The notes under the pieces were generated by a model. That model had not been told where the DNA came from. It saw nothing but the letters and a program-made list of their open reading frames with translations, and did not search any database. Shown here one piece after another: positions 1 through 8,013 of a stretch of 54,834 bases of DNA. The DNA is from Mycobacterium tilburgii. GTDB lineage: Bacteria > Actinomycetota > Actinomycetes > Mycobacteriales > Mycobacteriaceae. The stretch spans positions 1 to 54,834 of the forward strand of contig NZ_LR655707.1 in the NCBI RefSeq assembly GCF_902168065.1. The letters are read 5' to 3'. The first letter of the stretch is position 1. Each line of letters begins with the position of its first letter. A program made the translations under genes and the position numbers.

Positions 1-1592
1 CGTCGGACGCGGTCGAGGAGGTCCTGGCCGACATCTACGCCCAGGTGCTCGGGGTCGAACGGGTCGGTGTCGACGACTCGTTCTTCGACCTCGGCGGCGA
101 CAGCATTCTGTCGATGCAGGTGGTCGCCGCGATCAACACCGCGTTCGATTCCAACCTCTCGGTGCGCACGCTGCTCGAGGCGCCCTCGGTGCGCGGCGTG
201 AGCCATCGGCTGGACAACGAGACCGCCGCGGACGACGCCGAGACGCACGGACCTAGCTACGCGGCCGTGCACGGCCGCGACACGACCGGGCTGCGCGCCA
301 GCGACCTGACGCTGGACAAGTTCATCGACGCGACGACGCTGAACACCGCGCCGACGCTGCCCGGTCCGAGCGCCGAGGCACGCACCGTGCTGCTGACCGG
401 GGCCACCGGCTTCCTGGGCCGGTACCTGGCGCTCGAGTGGCTCAAGCAGCTCAAGCGGGTCGACGGCAAGCTGATCTGCCTGGTACGTGCCGGCTCCGAC
501 GAAGAGGCCTGGCGCCGTTTGGAGAAGACCTTCGACACCGGCGACCCGCAATTGGTGAACCACTTCCACCAGCTGGCCGCTGATCATCTCGAGGTCGTCG
601 CCGGCGACAAGGGCGAGGCCCACCTGGGTCTCAACGAGCAGACCTGGCAGCGGCTGGCCGAGTCCGTCGATCTGATCGTCGACTCCGCCGCGGTCGTCAA
701 CGGTGTGCTGCCCTACCGAGAGTTGTTCGGGCCCAACGTCGTCGGTACGGCCGAGCTGATCAAGTTCGCGCTGACCACCAGGATCAAGCCGTACGCCTAC
801 GTGTCGACGTCGGACCTCGGCCGCCAGATCGATTCGGCGCTGTTCACCGAGGACGCCGACATCCGGGTCATCAGTCCCACCCGCGTGCTGGACGGCAGCT
901 ACGCCAACGGCTACGGCAACAGCAAGTGGGCCGGCGAGGTGCTGCTGCGGGAGGCCAACGAGCAGTTCGGGCTTCCGGTTTCGGTGTTCCGCAGTGATAT
1001 GATCCTGTCCGACACCAGCTATGCGGGCCAGTTCAACGTGACGGACGTGGTCACGCGGATGATCCTGAGCCTGGTGGCCACCGGTGTCGCGCCCGGCTCG
1101 TTCTATCAGCGTGACGCCAACGGCAACCGGCAACGCTCGCACTTCGACGGCCTGCCCGTCGAATTCGTCGCCGAGGCGATCGCCACGTTGGGTGCGCAGG
1201 TGGTCGACGGGTTCGAGACCTACCACGTGATGAACCCGCACGACGACGGCATCGGCATCGACACCTATGTCGACTGGCTGATCGAGGCTGGCTACCCTAT
1301 CCAGCGCATCGACGACTTCGGTGAGTGGGTGCGGGAGTTCGAATCCAAGCTGCGGGCTCTGCCGGATCGGCAGCGTCAGCACTCGGTGCTCCAGATGCTG
1401 CAGCTGCTGCTGCTGCACAACCCGGACCAGATTCAGCCGCTGGAGCCGGCCAGGGGGTCGTTCGCGCCGACCGACCGCTTCCGGGCCGCGGTGCAGGAAG
1501 CCAAGGTTGGGCCCGACAACGACATCCCGCACATCACGGCGCCGGTCATCATCAAGTACGTCACCGATCTGCAACTGGTGGGACTGCTCTAG
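1..1592 (+). CDS. Nonribosomal peptide synthetase C-terminus: carrier protein plus thioester reductase (5' partial)
   Basis: The frame is open from base 3, so the gene begins upstream. The first ~75 residues are a peptidyl carrier domain with the phosphopantetheine motif FFDLGGDSI (attachment Ser codon 102-104). The rest is a NAD(P)H-dependent thioester reductase: a GATGFLG nucleotide-binding loop near base 400, then a Tyr-X3-Lys pair in GYGNSKWAGE. The reductase closely resembles the C-terminal part of mycobacterial carboxylic acid reductases (FadD9 type) and of the M. tuberculosis Nrp synthetase. Such domains release a thioester-bound product as an aldehyde or alcohol. The carrier motif is NRPS-like, because CARs usually have LGGDSL, so I favour an NRPS; a CAR is the alternative. 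The reductase end is complete, with the usual hydrophobic C-terminus. In M. tuberculosis this gene type does not lie next to ileS. Confidence 0.85.
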   Translation, partial: SDAVEEVLADIYAQVLGVERVGVDDSFFDLGGDSILSMQVVAAINTAFDSNLSVRTLLEAPSVRGVSHRLDNETAADDAETHGPSYAAVHGRDTTGLRASDLTLDKFIDATTLNTAPTLPGPSAEARTVLLTGATGFLGRYLALEWLKQLKRVDGKLICLVRAGSDEEAWRRLEKTFDTGDPQLVNHFHQLAADHLEVVAGDKGEAHLGLNEQTWQRLAESVDLIVDSAAVVNGVLPYRELFGPNVVGTAELIKFALTTRIKPYAYVSTSDLGRQIDSALFTEDADIRVISPTRVLDGSYANGYGNSKWAGEVLLREANEQFGLPVSVFRSDMILSDTSYAGQFNVTDVVTRMILSLVATGVAPGSFYQRDANGNRQRSHFDGLPVEFVAEAIATLGAQVVDGFETYHVMNPHDDGIGIDTYVDWLIEAGYPIQRIDDFGEWVREFESKLRALPDRQRQHSVLQMLQLLLLHNPDQIQPLEPARGSFAPTDRFRAAVQEAKVGPDNDIPHITAPVIIKYVTDLQLVGLL

Positions 1593-1602
1593 CCCAGCGC
1601 CC

Positions 1603-2023
1603 ATGACGCAGCTGCCTTTCCCTCACGGACTGGAGCGCGTCCTGTGCCTCGGATCTGACCGGAGCGGCGCATCTGGTGCCGCGTTTCGCGACGAGGACGT
1701 GTTGCTGACGAAAGAGGCAGCAGGCGAAGGGCTTTGGGGCCTGCCGGGCGGAGGCGTGTACGATGGGGAGTCGCTCGTCGCGGCCCTGGAGCGGGAACTG
1801 GTGTGCCAGTTCGAGGAACACTTCTTCGAACGTGACCGCGGTGCGGCGTGGCGATCGCGGCAACACTTCTATGCGTTCGACCTCGGCGGCCGCGTCCGTG
1901 CCCATGGAAACGGGTGACGACGTGGCGAGTGCGGCTTTCCTGCGCGTCGATGACCACCGCATCGCGCCCGTCGCCGCCGCAGTGATCCGCCTCGCGCGTG
2001 CGGGACGCCGGCGCCCCGCCTGA
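1603..2023 (+). pseudogene. Decayed NUDIX hydrolase
   Basis: An ATG 10 bp after the synthetase opens a NUDIX-like frame. It has GLWGLPGGGVYDGES followed by RELVCQFEE, which is recognisable as a NUDIX box (GX5EX7RE). The expected metal-binding EE pair after REL is replaced by CQ. The frame stops at 1915-1917. A one-base shift at ~1912 continues into a plausible C-terminus (DDVASAAFLRVDDHRIAPVA) that ends at 2023. The protein would be about 140 residues, the size of a minimal NUDIX domain. The frameshift plus the damaged box indicate a dead gene. A sequencing indel could explain the shift but not the altered box. Confidence 0.6.
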
Positions 2024-2034
2024 TTAGGATCGGC

Positions 2035-2358
2035 AATGAACGTGAAGACGTTCCGCGAAGTACATCGGAGTGCTGAACCATGACGTCCCCGATTACATGG
2101 CCGAACTCAGCATTTTCCAGGTTTTGCTCAACCATCCGCCGTTGGCGCGGGCGCTCAACGAACTGCTCGCCACCATGTTGTGGCACGGTGCGACCTAGAG
2201 CTGGGCGGCCTGCGAGCGCGAATTACTTCGTCGGCCAGGTCGTCGGTTCGCTCGATCGGGTCCGGCCCACCCGCGCGGTGGTGCTGGACATGGTCGAGGA
2301 GTTCGCCGACACCATCGGACGCCTCGAGGACCTGCGGGCGATTGATCAGGGCGTGTGA
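2035..2358 (+). pseudogene. Remnant, possibly carboxymuconolactone decarboxylase/AhpD-like
   Basis: Two coding-like pieces lie in different frames. The first (2095-2200) reads MAELSIFQVLLNHPPLARAL and ends with LLATMLWHGAT before a stop, which resembles the N-terminal helices of AhpD-like/CMD proteins. The second (about 2221-2358) reads NYFVGQVVGSLDRVRPTRAV, then a charged helix ending at TGA 2356-2358. Its family is not recognised and it may come from another gene. Neither piece has a full domain. Nothing else coding is visible between here and the promoter at 2456. Confidence 0.4.
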
Positions 2359-2455
2359 ACGGCCTAACAGTTATCGTTTGTGCTGGTCAACCCGCCAGTG
2401 TCGGGTGAATGCCCGGGAGCGGGCGTAAAGATTCCCTGACATCGGCTCAATCGTG

Positions 2456-2484
2456 TTGACCGGCTGGGGCCCCTCGTGGACTAT
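2456..2484 (+). promoter_or_regulatory. Sigma-A-type promoter for the M-box transcript
   Basis: TTGACC (2456-2461) and GACTAT (2479-2484) are separated by 17 bp, a good match to the mycobacterial housekeeping promoter. The expected start near 2491 falls exactly at the first base of the M-box P1 helix. This is inferred from sequence only. Confidence 0.6.
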
Positions 2485-2490
2485 GGGACT

Positions 2491-2653
2491 GCACCTCGTT
2501 AGGTGAGGCGGCTACACGAATACAGGCCACTGACCCCCAACGTCGAAAGACGCCCCGGGTCAGGAAGCTTCTCTCGGCTTAAGGGTTGAGCCGAAGTGGC
2601 TCCCAGAGTTTCGGACACGTCGTGTGGTGCCAAAGCTCTGACGAGAGGGGTGC
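2491..2653 (+). promoter_or_regulatory. M-box (ykoK) magnesium riboswitch
   Basis: The sequence has the characteristic core CGTTAGGTGAGGC (from 2497), then the segment GTCGAAAGACGCCCCGGGTC, and the closing element GTGCCAAAGCTCTGACGAG (about 2627-2645). These match the conserved parts of the B. subtilis mgtE M-box in the same order. GCACCTCGT (2491-2499) can pair with ACGAGAGGGGTGC (2641-2653) to form P1. M. tuberculosis is known to carry an M-box ahead of Rv1535, just upstream of ileS, and the gene at 2930 sits in that same place. The element should sense intracellular Mg2+ and control the downstream message. Confidence 0.88.
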
Positions 2654-2681
2654 GGATTCCCGGCGGTCGCTGGGTGCTGGA

Positions 2682-2739
2682 CTCCTTGTGGTGCGCGTAA
2701 TCGACGCGGGTCACCGCACGCGTCATGACCGTGAAGGAG
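2682..2739 (+). promoter_or_regulatory. Possible SD-sequestering hairpin between M-box and upstream ORF
   Basis: CTCCTT (2682-2687) is the exact complement of AAGGAG (2734-2739), the core of the ribosome site for the short ORF at 2751. Pairing would hide that site. It lies directly 3' of the M-box aptamer, where an expression platform is expected. No clear U-rich intrinsic terminator follows the aptamer, so translational (or Rho-linked) control is more likely than intrinsic termination. The pairing is seen by eye and its energy was not computed. Confidence 0.45.
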
Positions 2740-2750
2740 GTGAGGGACGC

Positions 2751-2831
2751 ATGAGTTCCAGTGGCAGTCCGGATGGACATCCCGGCATGTTCCGTCCCAG
2801 TCCCGCCTCCGCATCCGGTACCCTGCGCTAA
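2751..2831 (+). CDS. Short upstream ORF (26 aa) with near-perfect Shine-Dalgarno
   Basis: ATG at 2751 is preceded by GAAGGAGGTGAGG, one of the strongest ribosome sites in the window, with about 7-nt spacing. It encodes 26 residues, Ser/Pro/Gly-rich (starts MSSSGSPDGHPGMF, ends ASASGTLR), and stops with TAA at 2829-2831. It has no membrane segment or domain. It lies between the M-box and the conserved small gene at 2930, which has its own weaker site (TAGGAGAC). The placement suggests a translated leader linking riboswitch state to downstream expression, somewhat like proline-rich Mg2+-responsive leaders such as Salmonella mgtL. No sequence homology is claimed. It could also be a coincidental short frame, but the ribosome site argues against that. 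Confidence 0.55.
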   Translation: MSSSGSPDGHPGMFRPSPASASGTLR

Positions 2832-2929
2832 GCGAATCAGCTTTTCCGCCAGGAATTTTCGGCTCGGATTCGGTGCGAGGCGGGGCATCTCAGTCCCAGC
2901 TCGTTTCGAAATCCGATAGGAGACGATCA

Positions 2930-3211
2930 ATGACCGCGGTGCTCTTCGACGAAGCGGTTGCCGTTCCCGCCACGCGCAACCTGCAGGTGGTGCCCGACCC
3001 GGTCGCGGTGCAGGAGTGCGCACTCACAAAGGCGCGCCGCGCCGACGCCCTGCCGTTCGGCATCGGCCCCGACCCGCTGGTGGACGGCCTGGCGCTGCTT
3101 TTGACCGTTCCGGTGCGCCACGTGTACGCGGCCCTGCTGCGCGTCGGGGTGCTCGAGGTCCGCACCCGATCCGAGGGACATGCCGCGGACGCGATTTGCA
3201 CTGGTCAGTAG
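2930..3211 (+). CDS. Small conserved mycobacterial protein downstream of M-box (Rv1535 position)
   Basis: ATG at 2930 follows TAGGAGAC, giving 93 residues (MTAVLFDEAVAVPATRNL at the N-terminus). There is no signal peptide. One moderately hydrophobic stretch (PLVDGLALLLTVPVRHVYAA) may be a helix but is weak as a membrane span. The function is unknown and I do not recognise a domain. By position (after the M-box, before ileS) it corresponds to Rv1535 of M. tuberculosis, which is controlled by an M-box. Its expression should rise when Mg2+ is low. The stop at 3209-3211 overlaps the probable -10 element (TAGAAT) of the ileS leader, so the two transcription units are packed end to end. Confidence 0.7.
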   Translation: MTAVLFDEAVAVPATRNLQVVPDPVAVQECALTKARRADALPFGIGPDPLVDGLALLLTVPVRHVYAALLRVGVLEVRTRSEGHAADAICTGQ

Positions 3212-3428
3212 AATCTTCCTCAACGGCAACGATCCGGCCATCACCGGGGAGTCTTCGGAAGAACAGCCCGCTCCGGTATCGGGGCAGCCCAGTAGACCCG
3301 AACGGGTAGGCCCGTCACAGCCGTTCGAGCGGTCGCGCGCCAGCGCGACAAGCGGGGTGGTACCGCGGTGCTCGCGCAGGTTGCGCGTCGTCGTCCCCGG
3401 CCTGGACCGTAGGCACGCAGGAGACGAC
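3209..3428 (+). promoter_or_regulatory. ileS translational T-box riboswitch with -10 promoter element
   Basis: TAGAAT (3209-3214) is a perfect -10 hexamer, so the leader should begin near 3221. Stem I is of the short actinobacterial type. It contains ATC (3240-3242) as an isoleucine specifier within CCGGCCATCACCGGGGAG. Next come a stem II region with GTAGACCCGAACGGGTAGG and the T-box bulge AGCGGGGTGGTACCGCGG (about 3351-3368). GTCGTCCCC (3390-3398) pairs with the SD segment GGAGACGAC (3420-3428) with 8 of 9 matches, forming a sequestrator. Uncharged tRNA-Ile should favour the antisequestrator and free the SD. This matches the known ileS T-box of M. tuberculosis, which acts on translation. Confidence 0.9.
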
Positions 3429-3435
3429 ACGCACC

Positions 3436-6400
3436 GTGACCAAAAACGCTGACGCCAGGACGTATCCCAAGCTGGCCGGTGGAGTCCCAGACTTTCCCCG
3501 GCTAGAGCTCGAGGTGCTCGACTACTGGACTCGCGACGACACGTTCCGGGCCAGCATCGCCCGCCGCGACGGCGCCCAGGAGTATGTGTTCTACGACGGG
3601 CCGCCGTTCGCCAACGGACTGCCGCACTACGGGCACCTGCTCACCGGCTACGTGAAAGACATTGTGCCGCGGTATCGCACCATGCGCGGGTACAAGGTGG
3701 ACCGCCGTTTCGGCTGGGACACCCACGGGCTGCCCGCCGAACTCGAGGTCGAGCGCCAGCTGGGCATCACCGACAAGTCGCAGATCGACGACATGGGAAT
3801 CGCCGCGTTCAACGAGGCCTGCCGGGAATCGGTGTTGCGCTACACCGACGAGTGGCAGGCGTATGTCACCCGCCAGGCACGCTGGGTCGACTTCGACAAC
3901 GACTACAAGACGCTGGACCTGCCCTACGTGGAGTCGGTGATCTGGGCGTTCAAGCAGTTGTGGGACAAAGGCCTGGCCTACGAGGGCTACCGGGTGCTGC
4001 CGTACTGCTGGCGTGATGAAACACCGTTGTCCAACCATGAGTTGCGGATGGACGACGACGTCTATCAAAGCCGGCAGGACCCGGCCGTCACGGTGGGCTT
4101 CCGGGTCGCGGGCGGCGAGCTGGACGGCGCCTACCTGTTGGTGTGGACCACAACGCCGTGGACCCTGCCGTCTAACCTGGCCGTCGCGGTGAACCCGGAC
4201 GTCAGCTACGTCCAGATCCGGGCGGGGGAGCGGCGACTGGTGCTGGCCGAGGCCTGGCTGGGCGCGTATGCCAAGGAGCTGGGGGACGAGCCCGAGGTGC
4301 TGGGCACCTACAGGGGCACCGCCCTGCTTGGCACCCGATACCTGCCGCCCTTCCCCTATTTCATGGACTCGCCCAACGCCTTTCAGGTGCTGCCCGGAGA
4401 TTTCGTCACGATCGATGACGGCACCGGGATCGTCCACATGGCTCCGGCCTACGGTGAGGACGACATGGCCACCACCGACAAGGTCGGCATCGTGCCGGTC
4501 ACACCCGTCGACGCCAAGGGCCGCTTCGACGCCACCGTCCCAGATTACCAGGGGCAGCATGTCCTCGACGCGAACCCACACATCATCCGCGACCTGAAGA
4601 ACGGGACGGGGCCGGCGGCGGTCAACCAGCCGGTGCTGATCCGGCACGAGACCTACGAACACCCTTACCCGCACTGCTGGCGCTGCCGCAATCCGCTGAT
4701 CTACCGCGCGGTGTCGTCCTGGTTTGTCACCGTCACGCAGTTCCGGGACCGCATGGTGGAGCTCAACCAGCAGATCACCTGGTACCCCGAACACGTCAAG
4801 GACGGCCAGTTCAGGAAGTGGCTGCAGGGTGCGCGCGACTGGTCTATATCGCGAAATCGCTACTGGGGCACCCCGATTCCGGTGTGGAAGTCCGACGACC
4901 CGGCCTACCCGCGCATCGATGTCTACGGCAGCCTCGACGAGCTGGAGCGCGACTTCGGGGTGCGGCCCACCAACCTGCACCGGCCCTACATCGACGAGCT
5001 CACCCGGCTCAACCCCGACGACCCCACCGGCCGCAGCACGATGCGGCGCATTCCCGATGTGCTCGACGTGTGGTTCGACTCGGGTTCCATGCCGTACGCG
5101 CAGGTACACTACCCGTTCGAGAACGTAGGCTGGTTCGACACGCACTTCCCGAGCGACTTCAGCGTCGAGTATATCGGGCAGACCCGCGGCTGGTTCTACA
5201 CGCTGCACGTGCTGGCCACCGCGCTGTTCGACCGGCCCGCGTTCAAAACCTGTGTGTCGCACGGAATCGTGCTCGGCTCCGACGGCCAAAAGATGAGCAA
5301 ATCGCTGCGCAACTACCCGGACGTGTCCGAGGTGTTCGATCGCGACGGCTCCGACGCGATGCGCTGGTTCCTGATAGCCTCGCCCATCCTGCGCGGGGGC
5401 AACCTGATCGTAACCGAGCAGGGCATACGCGACGGTGTGCGCCAGGTTCTGCTGCCGTTTTGGAACGCGTACACCTTCTTGGCCCTCTATGCCCCCAAAG
5501 TCGGTGTCTGGCGCACCGATTCGACCCACGTGCTGGACCGCTACATCCTGGCCAAGCTCGCCGTGCTGCGCGACGAGCTCACAGCGTCACTGGACGTCTG
5601 CGACATTTCCGGGGCCTGCGAGCAGCTCCGCCAGTTCACCCAGGCGCTGACGAATTGGTATGTGCGACGGTCACGTTCGCGGTTCTGGGAAGAGGACAAC
5701 GACGCCATCGACACCCTGCACACCGTGCTGGAGGTCGTCTCGCGACTGGCCGCGCCGCTGCTGCCGTTGATCACCGAGATCATCTGGCGCGGCCTCACCG
5801 GCGAACGGTCGGTGCATCTCACCGACTGGCCGCAGGCCGGGGAATTGCCCGCCGACGCCGGCCTGGTCGCCGCGATGGACCAGGTCCGCGACGTCTGCTC
5901 GTCGGCGTCGTCGTTGCGCAAGGCCAAGAAGCTGCGCGTGCGGCTGCCACTGCCGAAACTTACTGTGGCCGTTGAGGATCCGCAGCAGCTGGCGCCGTTA
6001 ACCAATCTGATCGCCGACGAGCTCAACGTGAAGAGCGTCGAACTCACCGACGCGATTGACACCTACGGCTGGTTCGAGCTCACCGTGAACGCCCGCGTCG
6101 CCGGGCCGCGGCTGGGCAAAGACGTGCAGGCCGCGATCAAGGCGGTCAAGGCCGGCGAGGGCGTGGTCAACCCGGACGGCACCCTGACCGCTGGACCCGC
6201 GGTGCTGCAACCCGAGGAGTACAGCTCGCGACTGGTAGCCGCCGACCCGGAGTTCACCGCGGCGCTGCCCGGCGGCGCCGGCCTGGTGGTGCTGGACGGC
6301 ACGGTGACCCCGGAGCTGGAGGCCGAGGGCTGGGCCAAGGACCGGATCCGCGAGCTGCAGGAGCTGCGCAAGTCGACCGGGCTTGACGTCTCCGACCGCA

Positions 6401-6561
6401 TCCGGGTGGTGATGTCGGTGCCCGCGGAGCGGGCCGACTGGGCCGAGCGGCATCGCGAGCTCATCGCGGGCGAAATACTCGCCACCAGTTTCCAATTCGG
6501 CGAGCCCGAGGACGCCGCTCAGATCGGCGACGGCGTGCGGGTCGCGATCGCCAAGGCCTGA
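3436..6561 (+). CDS. ileS: Isoleucyl-tRNA synthetase
   Basis: A 1041-residue class I aminoacyl-tRNA synthetase that charges tRNA-Ile in the cytoplasm. The HIGH signature is HYGH at residues 64-67 ([13 protein letters not shown]), and KMSKS lies at 619-623. Between them is the CP1 editing insertion, with [10 protein letters not shown] near residue 238. The anticodon-binding domain and a long C-terminal region complete the protein. The length agrees with M. tuberculosis IleS (1041 aa), so the gene is intact. The GTG at 3436 is chosen because AGGAGA (3419-3424) lies 11 bp upstream and is the site masked by the T-box sequestrator. The eukaryote-like IleS type found in mycobacteria is associated with mupirocin tolerance (family knowledge). 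Confidence 0.98.
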   Translation: MTKNADARTYPKLAGGVPDFPRLELEVLDYWTRDDTFRASIARRDGAQEYVFYDGPPFANGLPHYGHLLTGYVKDIVPRYRTMRGYKVDRRFGWDTHGLPAELEVERQLGITDKSQIDDMGIAAFNEACRESVLRYTDEWQAYVTRQARWVDFDNDYKTLDLPYVESVIWAFKQLWDKGLAYEGYRVLPYCWRDETPLSNHELRMDDDVYQSRQDPAVTVGFRVAGGELDGAYLLVWTTTPWTLPSNLAVAVNPDVSYVQIRAGERRLVLAEAWLGAYAKELGDEPEVLGTYRGTALLGTRYLPPFPYFMDSPNAFQVLPGDFVTIDDGTGIVHMAPAYGEDDMATTDKVGIVPVTPVDAKGRFDATVPDYQGQHVLDANPHIIRDLKNGTGPAAVNQPVLIRHETYEHPYPHCWRCRNPLIYRAVSSWFVTVTQFRDRMVELNQQITWYPEHVKDGQFRKWLQGARDWSISRNRYWGTPIPVWKSDDPAYPRIDVYGSLDELERDFGVRPTNLHRPYIDELTRLNPDDPTGRSTMRRIPDVLDVWFDSGSMPYAQVHYPFENVGWFDTHFPSDFSVEYIGQTRGWFYTLHVLATALFDRPAFKTCVSHGIVLGSDGQKMSKSLRNYPDVSEVFDRDGSDAMRWFLIASPILRGGNLIVTEQGIRDGVRQVLLPFWNAYTFLALYAPKVGVWRTDSTHVLDRYILAKLAVLRDELTASLDVCDISGACEQLRQFTQALTNWYVRRSRSRFWEEDNDAIDTLHTVLEVVSRLAAPLLPLITEIIWRGLTGERSVHLTDWPQAGELPADAGLVAAMDQVRDVCSSASSLRKAKKLRVRLPLPKLTVAVEDPQQLAPLTNLIADELNVKSVELTDAIDTYGWFELTVNARVAGPRLGKDVQAAIKAVKAGEGVVNPDGTLTAGPAVLQPEEYSSRLVAADPEFTAALPGGAGLVVLDGTVTPELEAEGWAKDRIRELQELRKSTGLDVSDRIRVVMSVPAERADWAERHRELIAGEILATSFQFGEPEDAAQIGDGVRVAIAKA

Positions 6562-6688
6562 CCTTCCGCTCCTCCGTACCTTCCGCTCCTCCGTACCTTC
6601 CGCTCCTCCGTACCTTCCGCTCCTCCGTACCTTCCGCTCCTCCGTACCTTCCGCTCCTCCGTACCTTCCGCTCCTCCGTACCTTCCGC
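6562..6688 (+). repeat. 17-bp tandem repeat array, 7 full copies plus a partial
   Basis: The unit CCTTCCGCTCCTCCGTA starts one base after the ileS stop and repeats perfectly seven times (6562-6680), followed by CCTTCCGC. All copies are identical, which implies recent expansion. Because 17 is not a multiple of three, minus-strand frames through it stay open and produce repetitive Glu/Arg/Gly-rich pseudo-proteins; these are not genes. The copy number is likely to vary between strains (VNTR). No stem-loop is evident in the unit. Confidence 0.95.
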
Positions 6689-6778
6689 GAAACTGTATTC
6701 CGCGACGCATTTCGCGAGGAGCCCAGTCGGTGGTTGCAGTCTCGCGGCAATGTCGGGGTGCGGTGGCATGCTGCCCGC

Positions 6779-7070
6779 GTGACCGCCCCACCGTTCTGTG
6801 GCACCGACGCGTTGCGCGCCAGTGTATGGACGCAGCGCGACCTGCGCCGCTCGTGCACACGGATCTACCGCAACGTGTACCACCGGCGCGGCAGCGAGCT
6901 CGGCGCATGGGATTGCGCGATGGCGGCGGGGCTGTGGTCGGGTAAAGAGGCGGTGGTGGCCGGCCTGTCCGCGGCGGCTGGAAACGGCGGTGATGCGGAT
7001 CGACGCGCTGGCCCGGGCCACCGGCATGACCGCGGATGACGTGTGCCCATTGATCAGGGCGCACCGCGGC
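6779..7070 (+). pseudogene. Truncated mycobacterial AbiEi/DUF559-type protein
   Basis: From a GTG at 6779 the frame reads VTAPPFCGTDALRASVWTQR, then IYRNVYHRRGSELGAWDCAM and LWSGKEAVVAGLSAAAG. This is the typical N-terminal winged-helix and linker region of the DUF559/AbiEi-like proteins common in mycobacteria. After residue ~70 a frameshift or small deletion moves the homology into another frame (RIDALARATGMTADDVCPLI, 6993-7060). It then ends abruptly against an oppositely oriented methyltransferase remnant. The endonuclease-like C-terminal half is missing. The N-terminal family call is moderately secure; that it is non-functional is clear. Confidence 0.6.
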
Positions 7071-7614
7071 GCCCACCGCCTCGCGCACCGTTGCGACCTG
7101 CTCCGGCTCCAGCACGGTGAGCGTGCCGGTGGTGGCCAGATGGTCCAGCCACTCGTCGCGCGTGTAGCGACGCTCCCACTGAAACTCCCACCGCTCGGGC
7201 TCGGTGAAGCCGCCCGCGGTGCGGATACCGTCCATGGCCCGTTTGCGGTTTTCCTCTTGCAGTTCGACGCCGGGTGTCTGCAGTGGCGCTTCGGGCGTCC
7301 CACGTTTCGAAGTTGCCGATTTCCACCTCGATGCCACTGCGCCGGGCGACCTCGGCCATCCGCGGGTCCGGGTCGACGCCGAGCACCGTGACCCCGGTCG
7401 CCCAGTACTGTCGTACGCCGATGCCGGTGCCGCACCTGACATCGAGGAATTCGGGGCCGGGGCTGGCGTCGATGACACGGCGGATCATGTCCTCGGGATA
7501 GCGGGGCCGCGAGCGGTCGTAACGATCGGCGTCCACGCCGAAGGACTCCGCCACCTCGCGCAGCAGGTGCGGTTGCCGCTCGGACAGCGACGGTTCAGTG
7601 GAAAGGCTTGTCAT
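7071..7614 (-). pseudogene. Decayed SAM-dependent methyltransferase, middle deleted
   Basis: The minus-strand ATG at 7614 begins MTSLSTEPSLSERQPHLLRE and continues through YDRSRPRYPEDMIRRVID and a methyltransferase motif I. That motif reads FLDVRCGTGIGVRQ, where VGCGTG would be usual, so Arg replaces Gly. After GNFETWDA the catalytic middle of the domain is missing. The C-terminal part resumes in a different frame (VELQEENRKRAMDGIRTAGG to EQVATVREAVGAAV, down to ~7075). Full-length relatives are about 250 residues, and roughly 60-70 are absent here. Both termini are preserved, so the lesion is an internal deletion with a frame change. The start overlaps the 3' end of the next methyltransferase remnant. 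Confidence 0.7.
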
Positions 7615-7988
7615 GCCTCCGTTCTACCCCCTGCGGCCGTCGGCTCCGGTTCAGCAATCGCCGACGGTCGTGGTGACGTCACGAAAGACCGCTGTCGGCA
7701 AGCGATCTGGCCGCTAACTACTGATCCTTCACCGCCCGCCAGCGCAGCCGGCCCGCGCGCCTGGACATCGACGTCGCCAAATCCCGCCGCGCGCAAGCGA
7801 TCCGGCAACGTGGCCGGAGACACCGTGTTGCAGGTCAGGATCGCGCCGTAGCCCGGCCCTATCTCGAGCGTGTTGTCGCCCAGGTTGACATCCGCCAGGA
7901 TCCACGGCCGCAGATACTGTTCGACGGTCTTCGCACAGCGGTCCGAACTGCACAGCCGGCGATGCGCGAGGTTCATGGCCATGGGCAA
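7611..7988 (-). pseudogene. Internally deleted class I SAM methyltransferase
   Basis: The N-terminal part (MNLAHRRLCSSDRCAKTVEQ to NTLEIGPGYGA) carries motif I of a class I methyltransferase. It then jumps directly to a C-terminal piece (NTVSPATLPDRLRAAGFGDV). The central ~100 residues that form the rest of the Rossmann fold are missing, although the frame stays open to 7611. A 125-residue product could in principle be made but lacks a complete SAM site. This is the same lesion style (ends kept, middle lost) as in its neighbour. Confidence 0.65.
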
Positions 7989-8013
7989 AACGGTAGCCCC
8001 CTAGCATTAGCGA

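Noticed and set aside
1..1592. Calling the first gene a carboxylic acid reductase
   Set aside because: The reductase part fits, but the carrier motif FFDLGGDSI is NRPS-like and no adenylation domain is in view. Kept as the alternative, not the main call.
2586..2831. 81-codon frame covering the M-box 3' part and the short ORF
   Set aside because: Codons before 2751 lie in the conserved riboswitch, and no ribosome site precedes 2586. The real initiation signal is at 2751.
3502..5529. 675-codon open frame on the minus strand
   Set aside because: Antisense to ileS, with no recognisable protein features. It is a codon-bias shadow.
6461..7478. Repetitive Glu/Arg/Gly-rich proteins on the minus strand
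   Set aside because: Produced by reading the 17-bp array in all frames. No start signal and no homology beyond the flanking methyltransferase pieces.
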